From: Bacteriovorax stolpii
Lineage (GTDB): Bacteria; Bdellovibrionota; Bacteriovoracia; Bacteriovoracales; Bacteriovoracaceae
DNA length: 64,000 nt
Direction: 5' to 3'
Assembly: GCA_945860895.1 (NCBI GenBank)
Contig: CAMASK010000002.1
Location: 48,084 to 112,083 of the forward strand
A program made the translations under genes and the position numbers. This document shows, piece after piece, positions 49,666 through 58,916 of this stretch. How positions within the stretch are numbered: the first letter of the stretch is position 1; every line of letters starts with the position of its first letter. The notes beneath the pieces are model-generated. The model was not told where the DNA came from. It saw nothing but the letters and a program-made list of their open reading frames with translations, and ran no database searches.

Positions 49666-50904
49666 ATGAAATTTATCCTGCTTTTATTATTAATTATATC
49701 TTCGAATGTAATTGCCCAGGAGTCTGGTACACCCGTAGCAGATTTGCAAAAGATTGTTAATGATACACTTGCTTCAAAATGGTACGAAAGAATTCAAATG
49801 AGAGGTTATGCTCATTTCCGTTATAATCGTCTACTCGAGACAAATAGTAAGTTGATTCATCCCACCGGCGATAAATCCGTGGGAAATAAGAATGGGTTTT
49901 TCCTTCGCCGGGCGCGTTTAACTTTTTTTGGAGAAGTTTCGGATCGAGTTTATATTTATATTCAACCAGATTTCTCCCAAGATGTTGGCTCAGGTTCCAT
50001 GACTCAAAACTACCTTCAAATTCGAGATGCTTATTTTGATTATGCAATCTCTGAAAATAAAGAATGGAGAATCAGAACTGGTATTTCTAAAGTTCCTTTT
50101 GGATTTGATAATTTACAATCAAGCTCCAATCGTCCAGCTCTAGACCGTTCTGATGCTATAAATACTGCTGCACCTAATGAGCGTGATACAGGTGTTTTTG
50201 TTATGTACGCTCCTAATGAAATAAGAAAGCGTTTTAAAGAACTTACTTCAAACAATCTTAAAGGCTCCGGTGACTACGGAATGATTGCGATTGGCGCCTA
50301 TAATGGCCAATCATTAAACAAGAAAGAAGAGAACAATGATTTGCACCGGGCAATTCGTTTAACTTATCCTTTTAAATTGACGAGCGGTCAGTTTATTGAG
50401 GCTTCACTTCAGGCCTATGAAGGGAAGTTTAAAACGGCTGGTACTGACTTTAAAGCAAAACCTACTGATGGTACAGATACAACTCCTAAAGACTATTATG
50501 ACCAACGTTCTGCCGCTTCATTAATTTACTATCCACAACCTTTCGGTTTTCAGCTGGAGTACAACGTAGGTATAGGTCCTGAGTGGGATAAAGCTAAAGC
50601 CGCTGTGGTTTCAAAAAATCTTAAGGGTGGTTATGCTCTAGTTAACTATCAAACTAATTACAAAAATCATCGTTTTTTTCCGTATGTTCGTTATCAAGAA
50701 TATGAAGGTGGAAGAAAAATCGATAATGGTAACCGTATGGAAACGCGTGAATGGGAATTTGGAACAGAATGGCAGCCCAATCCAGCTCTCGAAATTACTA
50801 TTGCTTACTCCCAGTCTGACCGTGTCATCGAGTCAGCTACTAAAGCATCAAACATTGATGAAAAAGGCCAATACTTAAGACTTCAGGCGCAGTTTAACTA
50901 TTAA
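49666..50904 (+). CDS. Phosphate-selective porin OprO/OprP family
   Basis: This 412-residue outer-membrane porin has signal peptide MKFILLLLLIISSNVIAQ; the ATG at 49666 has AAGGG upstream, and an in-frame TTG-like upstream start is unnecessary. Typical OprP/O segments are GYAHFRYNRLLE, NGFFLRRARLTFFGEVSDRV, YIYIQPDFSQD, RDAYFDYAISENKEWRIRTG and ISKVPFGFDNLQSSSNRPAL. The last strand ends QYLRLQAQFNY with aromatic C-terminus. It takes up phosphate or polyphosphate. The upstream triple repeat suggests induction by phosphate starvation. Confidence 0.9.
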   Translation: MKFILLLLLIISSNVIAQESGTPVADLQKIVNDTLASKWYERIQMRGYAHFRYNRLLETNSKLIHPTGDKSVGNKNGFFLRRARLTFFGEVSDRVYIYIQPDFSQDVGSGSMTQNYLQIRDAYFDYAISENKEWRIRTGISKVPFGFDNLQSSSNRPALDRSDAINTAAPNERDTGVFVMYAPNEIRKRFKELTSNNLKGSGDYGMIAIGAYNGQSLNKKEENNDLHRAIRLTYPFKLTSGQFIEASLQAYEGKFKTAGTDFKAKPTDGTDTTPKDYYDQRSAASLIYYPQPFGFQLEYNVGIGPEWDKAKAAVVSKNLKGGYALVNYQTNYKNHRFFPYVRYQEYEGGRKIDNGNRMETREWEFGTEWQPNPALEITIAYSQSDRVIESATKASNIDEKGQYLRLQAQFNY

Positions 50905-50960
50905 TTAAAATAAACTTCAAGATAAGCCGATTGGGTAAGTAATGACCCAGGAGGTTTATC

Positions 50961-51203
50961 TTGAAAATGACTCTATTACTTTCAGCATTTTTAATTTCTT
51001 CAAATGCCATGGCCATTGATTTCCAAAAGGTCTCAGGTACCTTCGAAGTTTCAGAAAAACATAAATCTGACTCATCTAACAATGACTTAGCATTCGGTTC
51101 ATTTGATTCAAATCCATCAAATTTACGAAGTCCCTCTTCAGTTCAGGAAAAAAGTGCACAAAAAACTCCAGAAATGAATGAAGTTACAGGGACATTTGAG
51201 TAA
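50961..51203 (+). CDS. Small secreted protein with TGTFE-like repeats
   Basis: This is an 80-residue protein from a TTG start (50961), chosen because AGGAGG lies 6 bases before it; the next ATG at 50967 is 12 bases away. Signal peptide MKMTLLLSAFLISSNAMA. The mature part is Ser/Asn-rich, and KVSGTFEVS near the start is echoed by EVTGTFE at the end. No family recognised. Confidence 0.6.
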   Translation: MKMTLLLSAFLISSNAMAIDFQKVSGTFEVSEKHKSDSSNNDLAFGSFDSNPSNLRSPSSVQEKSAQKTPEMNEVTGTFE

Positions 51204-51278
51204 AAAATTGCCGTAATCAGTCTTGCTCATTTCCTTCAAGAACTATGTACTTTAGAAAGTAAAAGTTTAAGGAGGAAA

Positions 51279-51512
51279 ATGAAAACGTCCTTTTTTGTTT
51301 TTATAATGTTCTCATTCTCTGCTTCAGCTCAACCAGTAAATTGCCAGGTAGTTATGTTGAGTCACAACAATCAATTATTGAAGAGATTTTATGGTCACTC
51401 GGATTGGCGGACTGGAATGTGCAGAGATGCTGTAAGCAAATGCAAATATGAAGTGCATCTTAGAAACATATATAAAGCTCGTTGTGTTCAGCTTAATGGA
51501 AATGAGTGGTAA
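51279..51512 (+). CDS. Small secreted four-cysteine protein
   Basis: This 77-residue protein has signal peptide MKTSFFVFIMFSFSASAQ and four cysteines (VNCQV, GMCRD, SKCKYE, ARCVQL), probably two disulfides. AAGGAGG lies before the ATG. It is the first of two adjacent small envelope genes. No family recognised. Confidence 0.65.
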   Translation: MKTSFFVFIMFSFSASAQPVNCQVVMLSHNNQLLKRFYGHSDWRTGMCRDAVSKCKYEVHLRNIYKARCVQLNGNEW

Positions 51513-51550
51513 TCTATTATGAAAGAATTATTTTTTAGAAGGAGCTTAAT

Positions 51551-51832
51551 ATGAAGTTAATTGTGTTGTTGCTAATAGGAGCAGCTTGTTCATCAAACAA
51601 GGGTATTTTAACTGAGAAAGCAAAAGAGCTTGAAGTTTATACAACCAAACCCACCAACTGCAATGTTGTCGGCAGAGTTGTGGGAATTGACCAAAATGGA
51701 AGTACTGAACTGGCCACTAACGATGCCATCAATCAAGCAGCTAAATTAAAGGCTTCTGGAATTTTTATTAATGAAGAGATTCCAAATGGTAAGGGCCGTA
51801 GTGTTCATGCTACTGCCTATCAATGTAATTAA
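51551..51832 (+). CDS. Small lipoprotein, DUF4156-like
   Basis: This 93-residue lipoprotein has signal MKLIVLLLIGAACSS with lipobox GAAC. The mature sequence KPTNCNVVGRVVGIDQNGST, LATNDAINQAAKLKASGIFI and the closing ATAYQCN resemble the DUF4156/RcsF-like group (a Cys pair around a small alpha/beta fold), which includes envelope-stress sensors. AAGGAG precedes the ATG. Convergent with and overlapping the MerR gene by 4 bases. Confidence 0.6.
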   Translation: MKLIVLLLIGAACSSNKGILTEKAKELEVYTTKPTNCNVVGRVVGIDQNGSTELATNDAINQAAKLKASGIFINEEIPNGKGRSVHATAYQCN

Positions 51833-52761
51833 AACTTTCCCAGAAATGTATCGAGGGCCTGAAGAGAGGTGAAAAATTGAATTCTTTTCTTCTCCATCTC
51901 CGATTTTGCATGAGCCTTAACGTTTCCGCCAAGCCATAGCTCAGGCGAAGAAGTTAAATAAGATTTCAATTTTAAAAGGTAATCACTGAGTGTGGGCTGT
52001 CCAGGCACATCATATTTTGTAATGCCAAGTAAAATTGCTTTTGGGTTTAAAGCATTCGCTGCTTGAGCAAGAGACTCGGCTGGTAAGTTAGGACCAAGGT
52101 AAATGAATTTTATACCATAATGGATACACAACAAAGAAGCCGCTAAAATTCCAATTCCGTGCAATTCCCCTTCTGGGGTTGTGATTAAAATAAGCTCATT
52201 GCGCTTTAACGTTTTTTGGTAATGAAGACCAATGAGTTGCCCCATGTGGAAAGAAACAATGGCACTTAAAGTGTGTTCTTGAGCGATAGTAATTTCATTT
52301 TTCGATACTTTATTTCCAATTTCTTGAAATAAGGGAACAAGAATATTAAGACAAATTTCCCTTGGGCTTAAAGTTGATTTAATTTTATCGAGTTCATGAG
52401 AAATGATGTCAATTTTATAAGCAGCAAGCGCAAGAAAAAGATTGCTCATCATTTTCTCAACATCAATTTTATCATGATGAGGAGTTACAACGTATTGTTC
52501 CTCATACGGACGATGCATAAGCTTTGAATAAATATCTTTTAATTCGACTAATTCCAGGTGAGCTATCTTTCCAATGCTTTGGCCTAATTCAGTCAATTTA
52601 TAAAGCAAAGCAAGTTTTTCTATATCGGTTTCAGAATAAAGACGGTGTTTATTTTCAGCACGTTCTGGAACTATTGCATGATAGCGCTTTTCCCAGGCCC
52701 TTATAGTGGCAGAAGCTACACCCGAGAGCTGAGAAGCTACCTGTATATTGAAATATTTCAT
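51829..52761 (-). CDS. MerR-family regulator with B12-binding domain (CarH/LitR type)
   Basis: This 310-residue protein has an N-terminal MerR helix-turn-helix (YFNIQVASQLSGVASATIRA, WEKRYHAIVPERAENKHRLY), a helical cobalamin-cap domain (residues ~95-180) and a C-terminal Rossmann B12-binding domain with the His ligand motif E199-L-H201-G-I-G204. CarH photoreceptors have W-x9-E-H in the cap; here E162-H163 are present but the Trp position is V152 and the next residue is Ser. It is divergent from acs. Light sensing is therefore doubtful; B12 sensing remains possible. Confidence 0.88.
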   Translation of the reverse strand: MKYFNIQVASQLSGVASATIRAWEKRYHAIVPERAENKHRLYSETDIEKLALLYKLTELGQSIGKIAHLELVELKDIYSKLMHRPYEEQYVVTPHHDKIDVEKMMSNLFLALAAYKIDIISHELDKIKSTLSPREICLNILVPLFQEIGNKVSKNEITIAQEHTLSAIVSFHMGQLIGLHYQKTLKRNELILITTPEGELHGIGILAASLLCIHYGIKFIYLGPNLPAESLAQAANALNPKAILLGITKYDVPGQPTLSDYLLKLKSYLTSSPELWLGGNVKAHAKSEMEKKRIQFFTSLQALDTFLGKF

Positions 52762-52839
52762 TGGTGTTAAATTATCACAAACGACTCTTTAAATGAAGGG
52801 TCTCTTGTGTAAGAATTGAAGAAGTTCAAAGGAAGAATT

Positions 52840-54783
52840 ATGACAAAAACTACTATTCCAGTTAAGAAAAGCATTGAATCAGGCTCTTTTTTGAAGGGAC
52901 TTGATTCCTATCGTGAAATCTATGATCGATCCATTAAAGATCCTCAGTCTTTTTGGCTTGAGGCATCAAAAAATCTAAACTGGTTTAAGGCCCCTGAAAA
53001 GGCTTTTATGGGAGATTTTAATCGCGTTAACTTCACTTGGTTTCCAGAAGCTAAATTGAATGCTTCCTATAACTGCTTGGACCGACACCTGGCCGATCAT
53101 GCTGATAAAGATGCAATCATTTGGGTTAAAGATGAACCGGGAGAGTATCAGCATATTACATATCAGGAAGTGTATGAGCAGGTTTGCCGGATCTCTAATT
53201 TACTTGCAGCTAACGGGGTAAAAAAAGGTGATCGTGTTTGTATTTATCTTCCCATGATTCCAGAACTTGTTTATTCGGTTCTTGCCTGTGCTCGCATTGG
53301 AGCTATTCATTCGGTTGTATTTGCTGGATTTAGTTCCGAAGCTCTGAAGGGAAGAGTACTGGATGCTGAATGTAAAATGGTTATCACTGCAAATGAAGGG
53401 TTGCGTGGCGGAAAAAGTATTCCACTCAAGGCCATTACAGACGAAGCCCTTAAAGATGTTTCATGCGTGGAAAAAGTTTTAGTTGTTCATCGGACACTCA
53501 CCAAAGTTCCACTCGTTGAAGGACGGGATTTAATTTATGAAGATGAAATAAAAAAATATCGTCCTGTTGCTCCCTGTGCTGAAATGGATTCAGAAGACCC
53601 ACTGTTTATTTTGTATACTTCAGGGTCAACTGGAAAGCCCAAGGGTGTACTTCATACCACTGGTGGTTACCTGACTTATGCCTCGTATACTCATAAATAT
53701 GTTTTTGATTATCATGAGAATGATATTTATTTTTGTACTGCTGACATCGGCTGGGTAACTGGTCACTCTTACGTGGTTTATGGACCGCTCGCCAATGCCG
53801 CTACCAGTGTTTTATTTGAATCTGTACCAACTTACCCAGATGCCGGTCGCTATTGGAGAATCGTTCATGATTTAAAAGTTTCAATTTTTTACACTGCTCC
53901 AACAGCTTTAAGAACACTCGCTCAATTTAGTGATGACATGGTTAATAAGTATGACCGTTCAAGCATAAGGCTCCTTGGAACGGTTGGTGAGCCGATTAAT
54001 CCTGAAATCTGGAATTGGTATCACGATGTGGTTGGTGAACAACGTTGCGATATTGTGGATACTTGGTGGCAAACTGAGACAGGTGGTATTTTGATTACTC
54101 CCATACCTGGAGTAACTCCTACTAAGCCAGGGTCTGCAACTCTGCCTTTTTTTGGAATTCAACCGGTAATTGTTGTTCCAGAAACTGGTGAGGAATTAAA
54201 AGGCAATAATGTTGAGGGAGCGTTGTGTATGAAAGGTTCCTGGCCTGGTCAGGCCAGAACGATTTATCAAGATCATTCACGTTTTGTTGAGACCTATTTT
54301 ACTCAATACCCAGGTTACTATTTTACTGGTGATGGATGTAAGCGGGATGAAGATGGATATTATTGGATTACAGGTCGAATTGATGACGTATTAAATGTAT
54401 CCGGGCATCGCCTGGGTACAGCAGAAATTGAAAGTGCCCTGATGGAGCATGAAGAAGTTGCCGAAGCCGCAGTCGTTGGAATGCCTCATGATGTTAAAGG
54501 TGTTGGTATTTACGCTTATGTGATTTTATATGATGCTAAAAAAGCGGGACCAGAATTACTCGAGAGCATTAAAGAAGTTGTGAGAAATAAAATCGGTAGA
54601 TTTGCAGCTCCAGATAAAATTCACATAACCAAAGGCTTACCCAAGACACGTTCTGGAAAAGTGATGAGAAGAATTTTAAGAAAAATTGCGGCTGCTGAAT
54701 ATTCAGGCTTAGGGGATACATCAACCTTAGGTGATCCTGCAGTGGTTGATACTTTGGTTGAGGAACATAAATGTCTAAAGTAA
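52840..54783 (+). CDS. acs: Acetyl-CoA synthetase
   Basis: This 647-residue enzyme makes acetyl-CoA from acetate, ATP and CoA through acetyl-AMP. Signatures: [17 protein letters not shown], the P-loop-like [74 protein letters not shown] and the acetylatable lysine region [16 protein letters not shown]. The ATG at 52840 has AAGGAAG upstream; a TTG at 52816 is in frame but less likely. The MerR/B12 gene is divergent, with a short shared promoter region. Confidence 0.97.
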   Translation: MTKTTIPVKKSIESGSFLKGLDSYREIYDRSIKDPQSFWLEASKNLNWFKAPEKAFMGDFNRVNFTWFPEAKLNASYNCLDRHLADHADKDAIIWVKDEPGEYQHITYQEVYEQVCRISNLLAANGVKKGDRVCIYLPMIPELVYSVLACARIGAIHSVVFAGFSSEALKGRVLDAECKMVITANEGLRGGKSIPLKAITDEALKDVSCVEKVLVVHRTLTKVPLVEGRDLIYEDEIKKYRPVAPCAEMDSEDPLFILYTSGSTGKPKGVLHTTGGYLTYASYTHKYVFDYHENDIYFCTADIGWVTGHSYVVYGPLANAATSVLFESVPTYPDAGRYWRIVHDLKVSIFYTAPTALRTLAQFSDDMVNKYDRSSIRLLGTVGEPINPEIWNWYHDVVGEQRCDIVDTWWQTETGGILITPIPGVTPTKPGSATLPFFGIQPVIVVPETGEELKGNNVEGALCMKGSWPGQARTIYQDHSRFVETYFTQYPGYYFTGDGCKRDEDGYYWITGRIDDVLNVSGHRLGTAEIESALMEHEEVAEAAVVGMPHDVKGVGIYAYVILYDAKKAGPELLESIKEVVRNKIGRFAAPDKIHITKGLPKTRSGKVMRRILRKIAAAEYSGLGDTSTLGDPAVVDTLVEEHKCLK

Positions 54784-54794
54784 CTAGGTCTATT

Positions 54795-55301
54795 TTACTT
54801 TAAAACAGCTTGCATCTCATAGTTAGTTAAGAAGCTTAAATTAAGCAAGATTTTAATCTCGCTCCAACCTAATTCAGGAAATGAGGGATGGTAAATAATA
54901 TTGCAAATATATTTACCATTCTTACCAACAATTTGAACTCTATGAGCATCGTTAAATTTGCCAATTTTTACGCGTCCCATGTGTTGGATTGTTGCATATT
55001 GAGAATCGAGAGATTTTGATTGTTCTAAATCTAAATAGCCGCGCTCGTCTTGAAATTCAAGAGGAAGAACGAAAACCATTTTGTTTTTTAAAATATGAGC
55101 TGGAGCAGGAATCAATTCTTTTTTTATTACATCATAATTAACTTCAACATCCATTGTTTTGGCCAGAGTGTTAAACTTTGTCGCCTCTGCTTGAAGTGTA
55201 CCGCCTAGATGGTATTTCCCAGGTAGTATTTTGTAGTGAAGCGATTCAATTGCTGCATGCAAATTAAAGGTCATGAGAAGAGTTAGAAACAAAGCTTTCA
55301 T
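54795..55301 (-). CDS. Secreted protein of unknown function
   Basis: This 168-residue protein has signal peptide MKALFLTLLMTFNLHA. The mature part is beta-rich: LHYKILPGKYHLGGTLQ, MVFVLPLEFQDERGYLDLEQ, MGRVKIGKFNDAHRVQIVGK, with a single pair of possible binding residues and one Cys (YICNIIYH). Conserved-looking but unrecognised. Convergent with acs. Confidence 0.7.
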   Translation of the reverse strand: MKALFLTLLMTFNLHAAIESLHYKILPGKYHLGGTLQAEATKFNTLAKTMDVEVNYDVIKKELIPAPAHILKNKMVFVLPLEFQDERGYLDLEQSKSLDSQYATIQHMGRVKIGKFNDAHRVQIVGKNGKYICNIIYHPSFPELGWSEIKILLNLSFLTNYEMQAVLK

Positions 55302-55459
55302 TGAAAATTCCTATATGGAATAAAAATACTACGCTTTTCAGTCTTTCCAGGCAATTTGTTTCTTTGCAAAATGCTGATGCTTAATTCTTAAAATAAACTG
55401 TTCCAACGGTATTCAAAAGAATCTATCTCGCAATGGCATAAGAAATTGAAACTCGAAGT

Positions 55460-56092
55460 TTAAATATTAATAAAATGAATTGTATCAGAAAGTTCCGATA
55501 GAGGGGCTTCACTGACTTTTCCGCCAAAATCTTTGACGATCTTGTCTTCTAGTCTTTGAATACTGCTGATAAGACCCAGACCTACATTGCCCTTTTTGAA
55601 ATGCTCTTTCATGAGTGCAATCAATTCATCCATTTCCTGTTGAGTGATTTGAGTTTTTAATTTTTCATCAACCAAAAGCTGAATATTTTTTTCAAGGCTT
55701 GAAATCATGATCATGGCCGTAACTTTATGAGAAACTTTTGAAGTTCCTAAAATATGAAAATACTCTAATCCCTTTTCTGCACATTCTCGGGCCACCTCAC
55801 GGTCGCTTAAGGCCAGACGTTTTGCCCATGAAAAATGACCAACCCAAGTCATTAGGCTTGAGATAATAAGCATAAAAAGCGGCCACATCCAGCCTTCATG
55901 AAATTCCAAGTAGTAACTAAAAATAAGAGTGATTAAAAATCCTGCAATCATTCCAAAACGTAGACTAGCCGCTGGATAAGGATCACTGGCATTGGCAATA
56001 ATCAGTAGTAGATCACAACCTGTGTTTTTTTCAAAATTAATGAGCTTCGCTTCAACTAATTTAGCATCTTCTTGAATCAAAATTTGTCTCAT
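55460..56092 (-). CDS. TPM-domain membrane protein, second TPM gene of the operon
   Basis: The ATG at 56090-56092 overlaps the upstream stop by one base (TGATG) and gives 210 residues; a longer frame upstream is the shadow of the Gly-rich tail of the previous gene. Two TM segments (FGMIAGFLITLIFSYYLEFH, WMWPLFMLIISSLMTWVGHF) lie inside a TPM fold (LINFEKNTGCDLLLIIANAS, KVTAMIMISSLEKNIQLLVD, MKEHFKKGNVGLGLISSIQR). It resembles the shorter TPM proteins that accompany LemA/YgcG. Confidence 0.85.
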   Translation of the reverse strand: MRQILIQEDAKLVEAKLINFEKNTGCDLLLIIANASDPYPAASLRFGMIAGFLITLIFSYYLEFHEGWMWPLFMLIISSLMTWVGHFSWAKRLALSDREVARECAEKGLEYFHILGTSKVSHKVTAMIMISSLEKNIQLLVDEKLKTQITQQEMDELIALMKEHFKKGNVGLGLISSIQRLEDKIVKDFGGKVSEAPLSELSDTIHFINI

Positions 56093-56964
56093 CACCAACT
56101 CCCTGAAGAACCGCCGCCGGAGAAGCCTCCGCCGCCACCACCCCAACTACCACCACCGCCACCAAATCCGCCTCCGCTTCGAAAGCCACCGCCATGATGT
56201 CCGCCGCCTGAAGCCAAAGCAAATAATAAATTACTCAATCCTATTGTCCCGATGAATAATCCAAACAAAAAAAGAAGAGCAATGGCTGCAATATTAATAC
56301 CTGATAGAAAGAAAAAGGCTGTTCCCGCTACACCCGAGCCAGTGAAGAGTCCCCGTGCCAAAGGTTTTTTACTTAGAAGAATTTGTCCTAGAACCAAAAA
56401 GATAATCAAAAAAGGTAAGGCCATCTTTAAGGGACCACTAAATTTTATGGCGGGTGTGGCCCGTCTTACAAAAGTTTGTTTTCCATTTAGCTGAATATTA
56501 AACTTGCGGGCAATATCGAGCATCACTAATTGCAAACCGCCGTAGAAATCGCCGCTTTTAAAAAAAGGAGTTAAAACTGTTTTGATATAACGATTGGCTT
56601 CGAAGTCTGTTATTTCACCTTCAATTCCCTGGCCGACTTCGATGCGCATTTTGCGCTCTTGTTTAGCAATAAGAATAAGAATACCATTTCCAGCTTCTTT
56701 AGTTCCTAATTTCCATTTCTCAGCTACGCGAATGGAAAATTCTTCAATTTCATATCCTTGCATATCATTCACAGTCAAAACTGTGATTTGCGGGCCTTGA
56801 TGAGCATGAATCTCATAGGCGAGTTTTCCTAAATTCTCTTTCTGATCAGGTGATAAAAACCCTGCCTCATCCATAACAGGTGAGTTTAGTGCCGGGATCT
56901 GAATTTCTTCAGCCCCGAATGCACTCAAGGATAGAATAAGGATTAAAGAGAAAAGGTAGCGCAC
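56092..56964 (-). CDS. TPM-domain protein of the YgcG type with Gly-rich tail
   Basis: The 290-residue protein has signal peptide MRYLFSLILILSLSAFGAEE, an N-terminal periplasmic TPM domain (MDEAGFLSPDQKENLGKLAY, GPQITVLTVNDMQGYEIEEF, AGNGILILIAKQERKMRIEV), three TM segments (residues ~180-250) and a C-terminal tail of about 40 residues dominated by Gly, Ser and Trp. Its start abuts lemA (stop and start share bases near 56964). Confidence 0.93.
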   Translation of the reverse strand: MRYLFSLILILSLSAFGAEEIQIPALNSPVMDEAGFLSPDQKENLGKLAYEIHAHQGPQITVLTVNDMQGYEIEEFSIRVAEKWKLGTKEAGNGILILIAKQERKMRIEVGQGIEGEITDFEANRYIKTVLTPFFKSGDFYGGLQLVMLDIARKFNIQLNGKQTFVRRATPAIKFSGPLKMALPFLIIFLVLGQILLSKKPLARGLFTGSGVAGTAFFFLSGINIAAIALLFLFGLFIGTIGLSNLLFALASGGGHHGGGFRSGGGFGGGGGSWGGGGGGFSGGGSSGSW

Positions 56965-57536
56965 TAGAATTTAACTTCTGGTGTCTTTTGTTCAGCTTCA
57001 GTTGTTGTGAACTGAGGCTTCTTCTCCATGTGATGAACTAATGAATTGGTCAAACTTGTAGGAAAGACGGTTACAAGGTTGTTAAATTCCTGAACTGTTT
57101 CAATATAACGACGACGAGCAATAGTGATTCTGTTTTCTGTTCCTTCAAGTTGAGACTGAAGGGCCTGGAAATTTTCGTTCGCTTTCAGTTGTGGATACTG
57201 TTCAGACACAACCATTAAACGACCAAGGGCTTGAGAGAGCTCCCCTTGAGCGGCCTGGAACTTCTTCATTGATTCAGGATTTAAATCTTTAGCATCAACA
57301 TTAATAGAAGTGGCTTTCGCACGTGCTGCGATAACTCCTTCCAAAGTTGATTTTTCGTGACCGGCATATCCCTTAACTGTGTTTACCAAGTTAGGGATTA
57401 AATCTGATCGTCTTTTATATTGGTTTTGCACTTCTGCCCAAGATGCTTCAACAGCGTTATTGGCCTGTGGAATAGATTGAAGTCCGCATGAGACTAAAAG
57501 GAAAGAAAGTAAGAGAACTGCAAGAGTAGATTTCAT
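56964..57536 (-). CDS. LemA family lipoprotein
   Basis: This 190-residue LemA protein has lipobox VSC in MKSTLAVLLLSFLLVSCGLQ. The family hallmark is WAEVQNQYKRRSDLIPNLVN, TVKGYAGHEKSTLEGVIAAR, and LEGTENRITIARRRYIETVQ. It is the first gene of the lemA-tpm-tpm operon. LemA/TPM pairs are widespread envelope proteins of uncertain role, sometimes linked to stress and protease complexes. Confidence 0.95.
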   Translation of the reverse strand: MKSTLAVLLLSFLLVSCGLQSIPQANNAVEASWAEVQNQYKRRSDLIPNLVNTVKGYAGHEKSTLEGVIAARAKATSINVDAKDLNPESMKKFQAAQGELSQALGRLMVVSEQYPQLKANENFQALQSQLEGTENRITIARRRYIETVQEFNNLVTVFPTSLTNSLVHHMEKKPQFTTTEAEQKTPEVKF

Positions 57537-57560
57537 TGATGAATCTCCATAAAATATAAA

Positions 57561-57591
57561 AAGCCCAAAGTATAATTCATACTTTGGGCTT
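57561..57591. terminator. Long hairpin between rpsT and lemA
   Basis: AAGCCCAAAGTAT at 57561-57573 pairs perfectly with ATACTTTGGGCTT at 57579-57591 around AATTC. It lies after rpsT and 25 bases before the lemA start (both minus strand), so it ends the rpsT transcript. Confidence 0.85.
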
Positions 57592-57634
57592 TATTTTGTT
57601 TTAATCAAGTGTCTATGGCAAATTATTTTACCAA

Positions 57635-57898
57635 TTACTTCAACGACGCAACCTGCTTAGTAAGACGTGAAGTCTTACGAGAAGCAGTTCTCTTTTTCAT
57701 TGCAGGTGACTTTGCAAGTTTTGCTAAAAGTGACTGTGCTTTTGTTAAAAGAGTTTTTGCAGTTGAGGCGTCGCCTTTTGCAATTGCATCTTTTAATGAT
57801 TTAACAGCAGTACGTGCTTTAGCTGTCTTCATCTTATTCGTCATACGACGAGTTTTTTCTTGTTTTGCTCTTTTTACTGACGATTTGTGATTGGCCAC
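57635..57898 (-). CDS. rpsT: 30S ribosomal protein S20
   Basis: This 87-residue protein uses a GTG start (57896-57898), which gives the standard N-terminus (M)ANHKSSVKRAKQEKTRRMTN; the frame is open to 57952 but that part is not S20. The family body follows: KMKTAKARTAVKSLKDAIAK, AKSLLAKLAKSPAM-like and KKRTASRKTSRLTKQVASLK. GGAG lies upstream. S20 binds the 5' domain of 16S rRNA in 30S assembly. Confidence 0.97.
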   Translation of the reverse strand: MANHKSSVKRAKQEKTRRMTNKMKTAKARTAVKSLKDAIAKGDASTAKTLLTKAQSLLAKLAKSPAMKKRTASRKTSRLTKQVASLK

Positions 57899-58058
57899 TT
57901 GCGTTTCTCCTAATGGTCGTTCTTTCAAAAATATTGCGAAGTTATAAACCAATAATGACCTTTATGGCAAGAGATCTAGTTATACCTTTTGGCAAAAGAC
58001 GAGGGATAAGGTAGTTTTTGAACAATTAATTTCGCTTTTTGAACAAGGATTTACTCAG

Positions 58059-58916
58059 ATGAAAAACATTCAAGTGATTGGAATTGTTGGCGCAGGACAA
58101 ATGGGACGAGGGATCGCCCAGGTAGCCGCTCAGACTGGATATGATGTAATTCTTTTTGATGCTTTTAAAAATTCTTTGGATTTTGGGCACAATTTTATTA
58201 AGACGCAGCTCGATAAAGGTGTGGAAAAAGCCAAATGGACGAAGGATGATGCAGCTAGAGCCTTCTCTCTTATTAAAACTTCAACCGAGATATCTGACTT
58301 AAAAAATTGTGATCTAGTGATTGAAGCTGCCACTGAAAAAAAAGAGCTTAAATTCGACATTTTTAAAAAACTTGATGAAGTAGTAAGGGCAGATGCCATT
58401 CTTGCTTCAAATACTTCCTCTATCTCTATAACTGAAATTGCCGCCGTCACAAAACGCGCTGATAAAATCGCTGGAATGCATTTTATGAATCCAGTTCCTG
58501 TCATGAAACTCGTGGAAGGTATTCGTGGCCTTGAAACTTCGGATGAAACTTTTAATGTCGTGGCAGCTGTTTCAGAAAAAATGGGTAAAACATTTATCCG
58601 TGCTAATGATTTTCCTGGTTTTGCAGTTAACAGAATCCTCATGCCGATGATCAATGAAGCGGTTTATGCTCTCTATGAAGGTGTGGCCACGGCCAAAGAC
58701 ATTGATACTGCCATGAAGCTCGGAACCAACCAACCAATGGGTCCACTTGAGCTAGCCGATTTTATTGGATTAGATACATGTCTAGCGATCATGAATGTTC
58801 TTCATGATGGTCTGGCCGATACTAAATACCGTCCATGTCCTCTTCTTCGTCAGTATGTCGCTGCCGGAAGATACGGTCGCAAAAATGGAAAAGGATTTCA
58901 CGTTTATGATAAGTAA
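58059..58916 (+). CDS. hbd: 3-hydroxybutyryl-CoA dehydrogenase
   Basis: This 285-residue NAD-dependent enzyme interconverts 3-hydroxyacyl-CoA and acetoacyl-CoA. The NAD fold is IGIVGAGQMGRGIAQVAAQT; the substrate side shows ILASNTSSISITEIAA, GMHFMNPVPVMKLVE with the catalytic His, and GFAVNRILMPMINEA. GTNQPMGPLELADFIGLDTC is the C-terminal domain. AAGGA precedes the ATG. The next gene's start overlaps its 3' end, beginning an hbd-enoyl-CoA hydratase-acyl-CoA dehydrogenase operon. Confidence 0.96.
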   Translation: MKNIQVIGIVGAGQMGRGIAQVAAQTGYDVILFDAFKNSLDFGHNFIKTQLDKGVEKAKWTKDDAARAFSLIKTSTEISDLKNCDLVIEAATEKKELKFDIFKKLDEVVRADAILASNTSSISITEIAAVTKRADKIAGMHFMNPVPVMKLVEGIRGLETSDETFNVVAAVSEKMGKTFIRANDFPGFAVNRILMPMINEAVYALYEGVATAKDIDTAMKLGTNQPMGPLELADFIGLDTCLAIMNVLHDGLADTKYRPCPLLRQYVAAGRYGRKNGKGFHVYDK

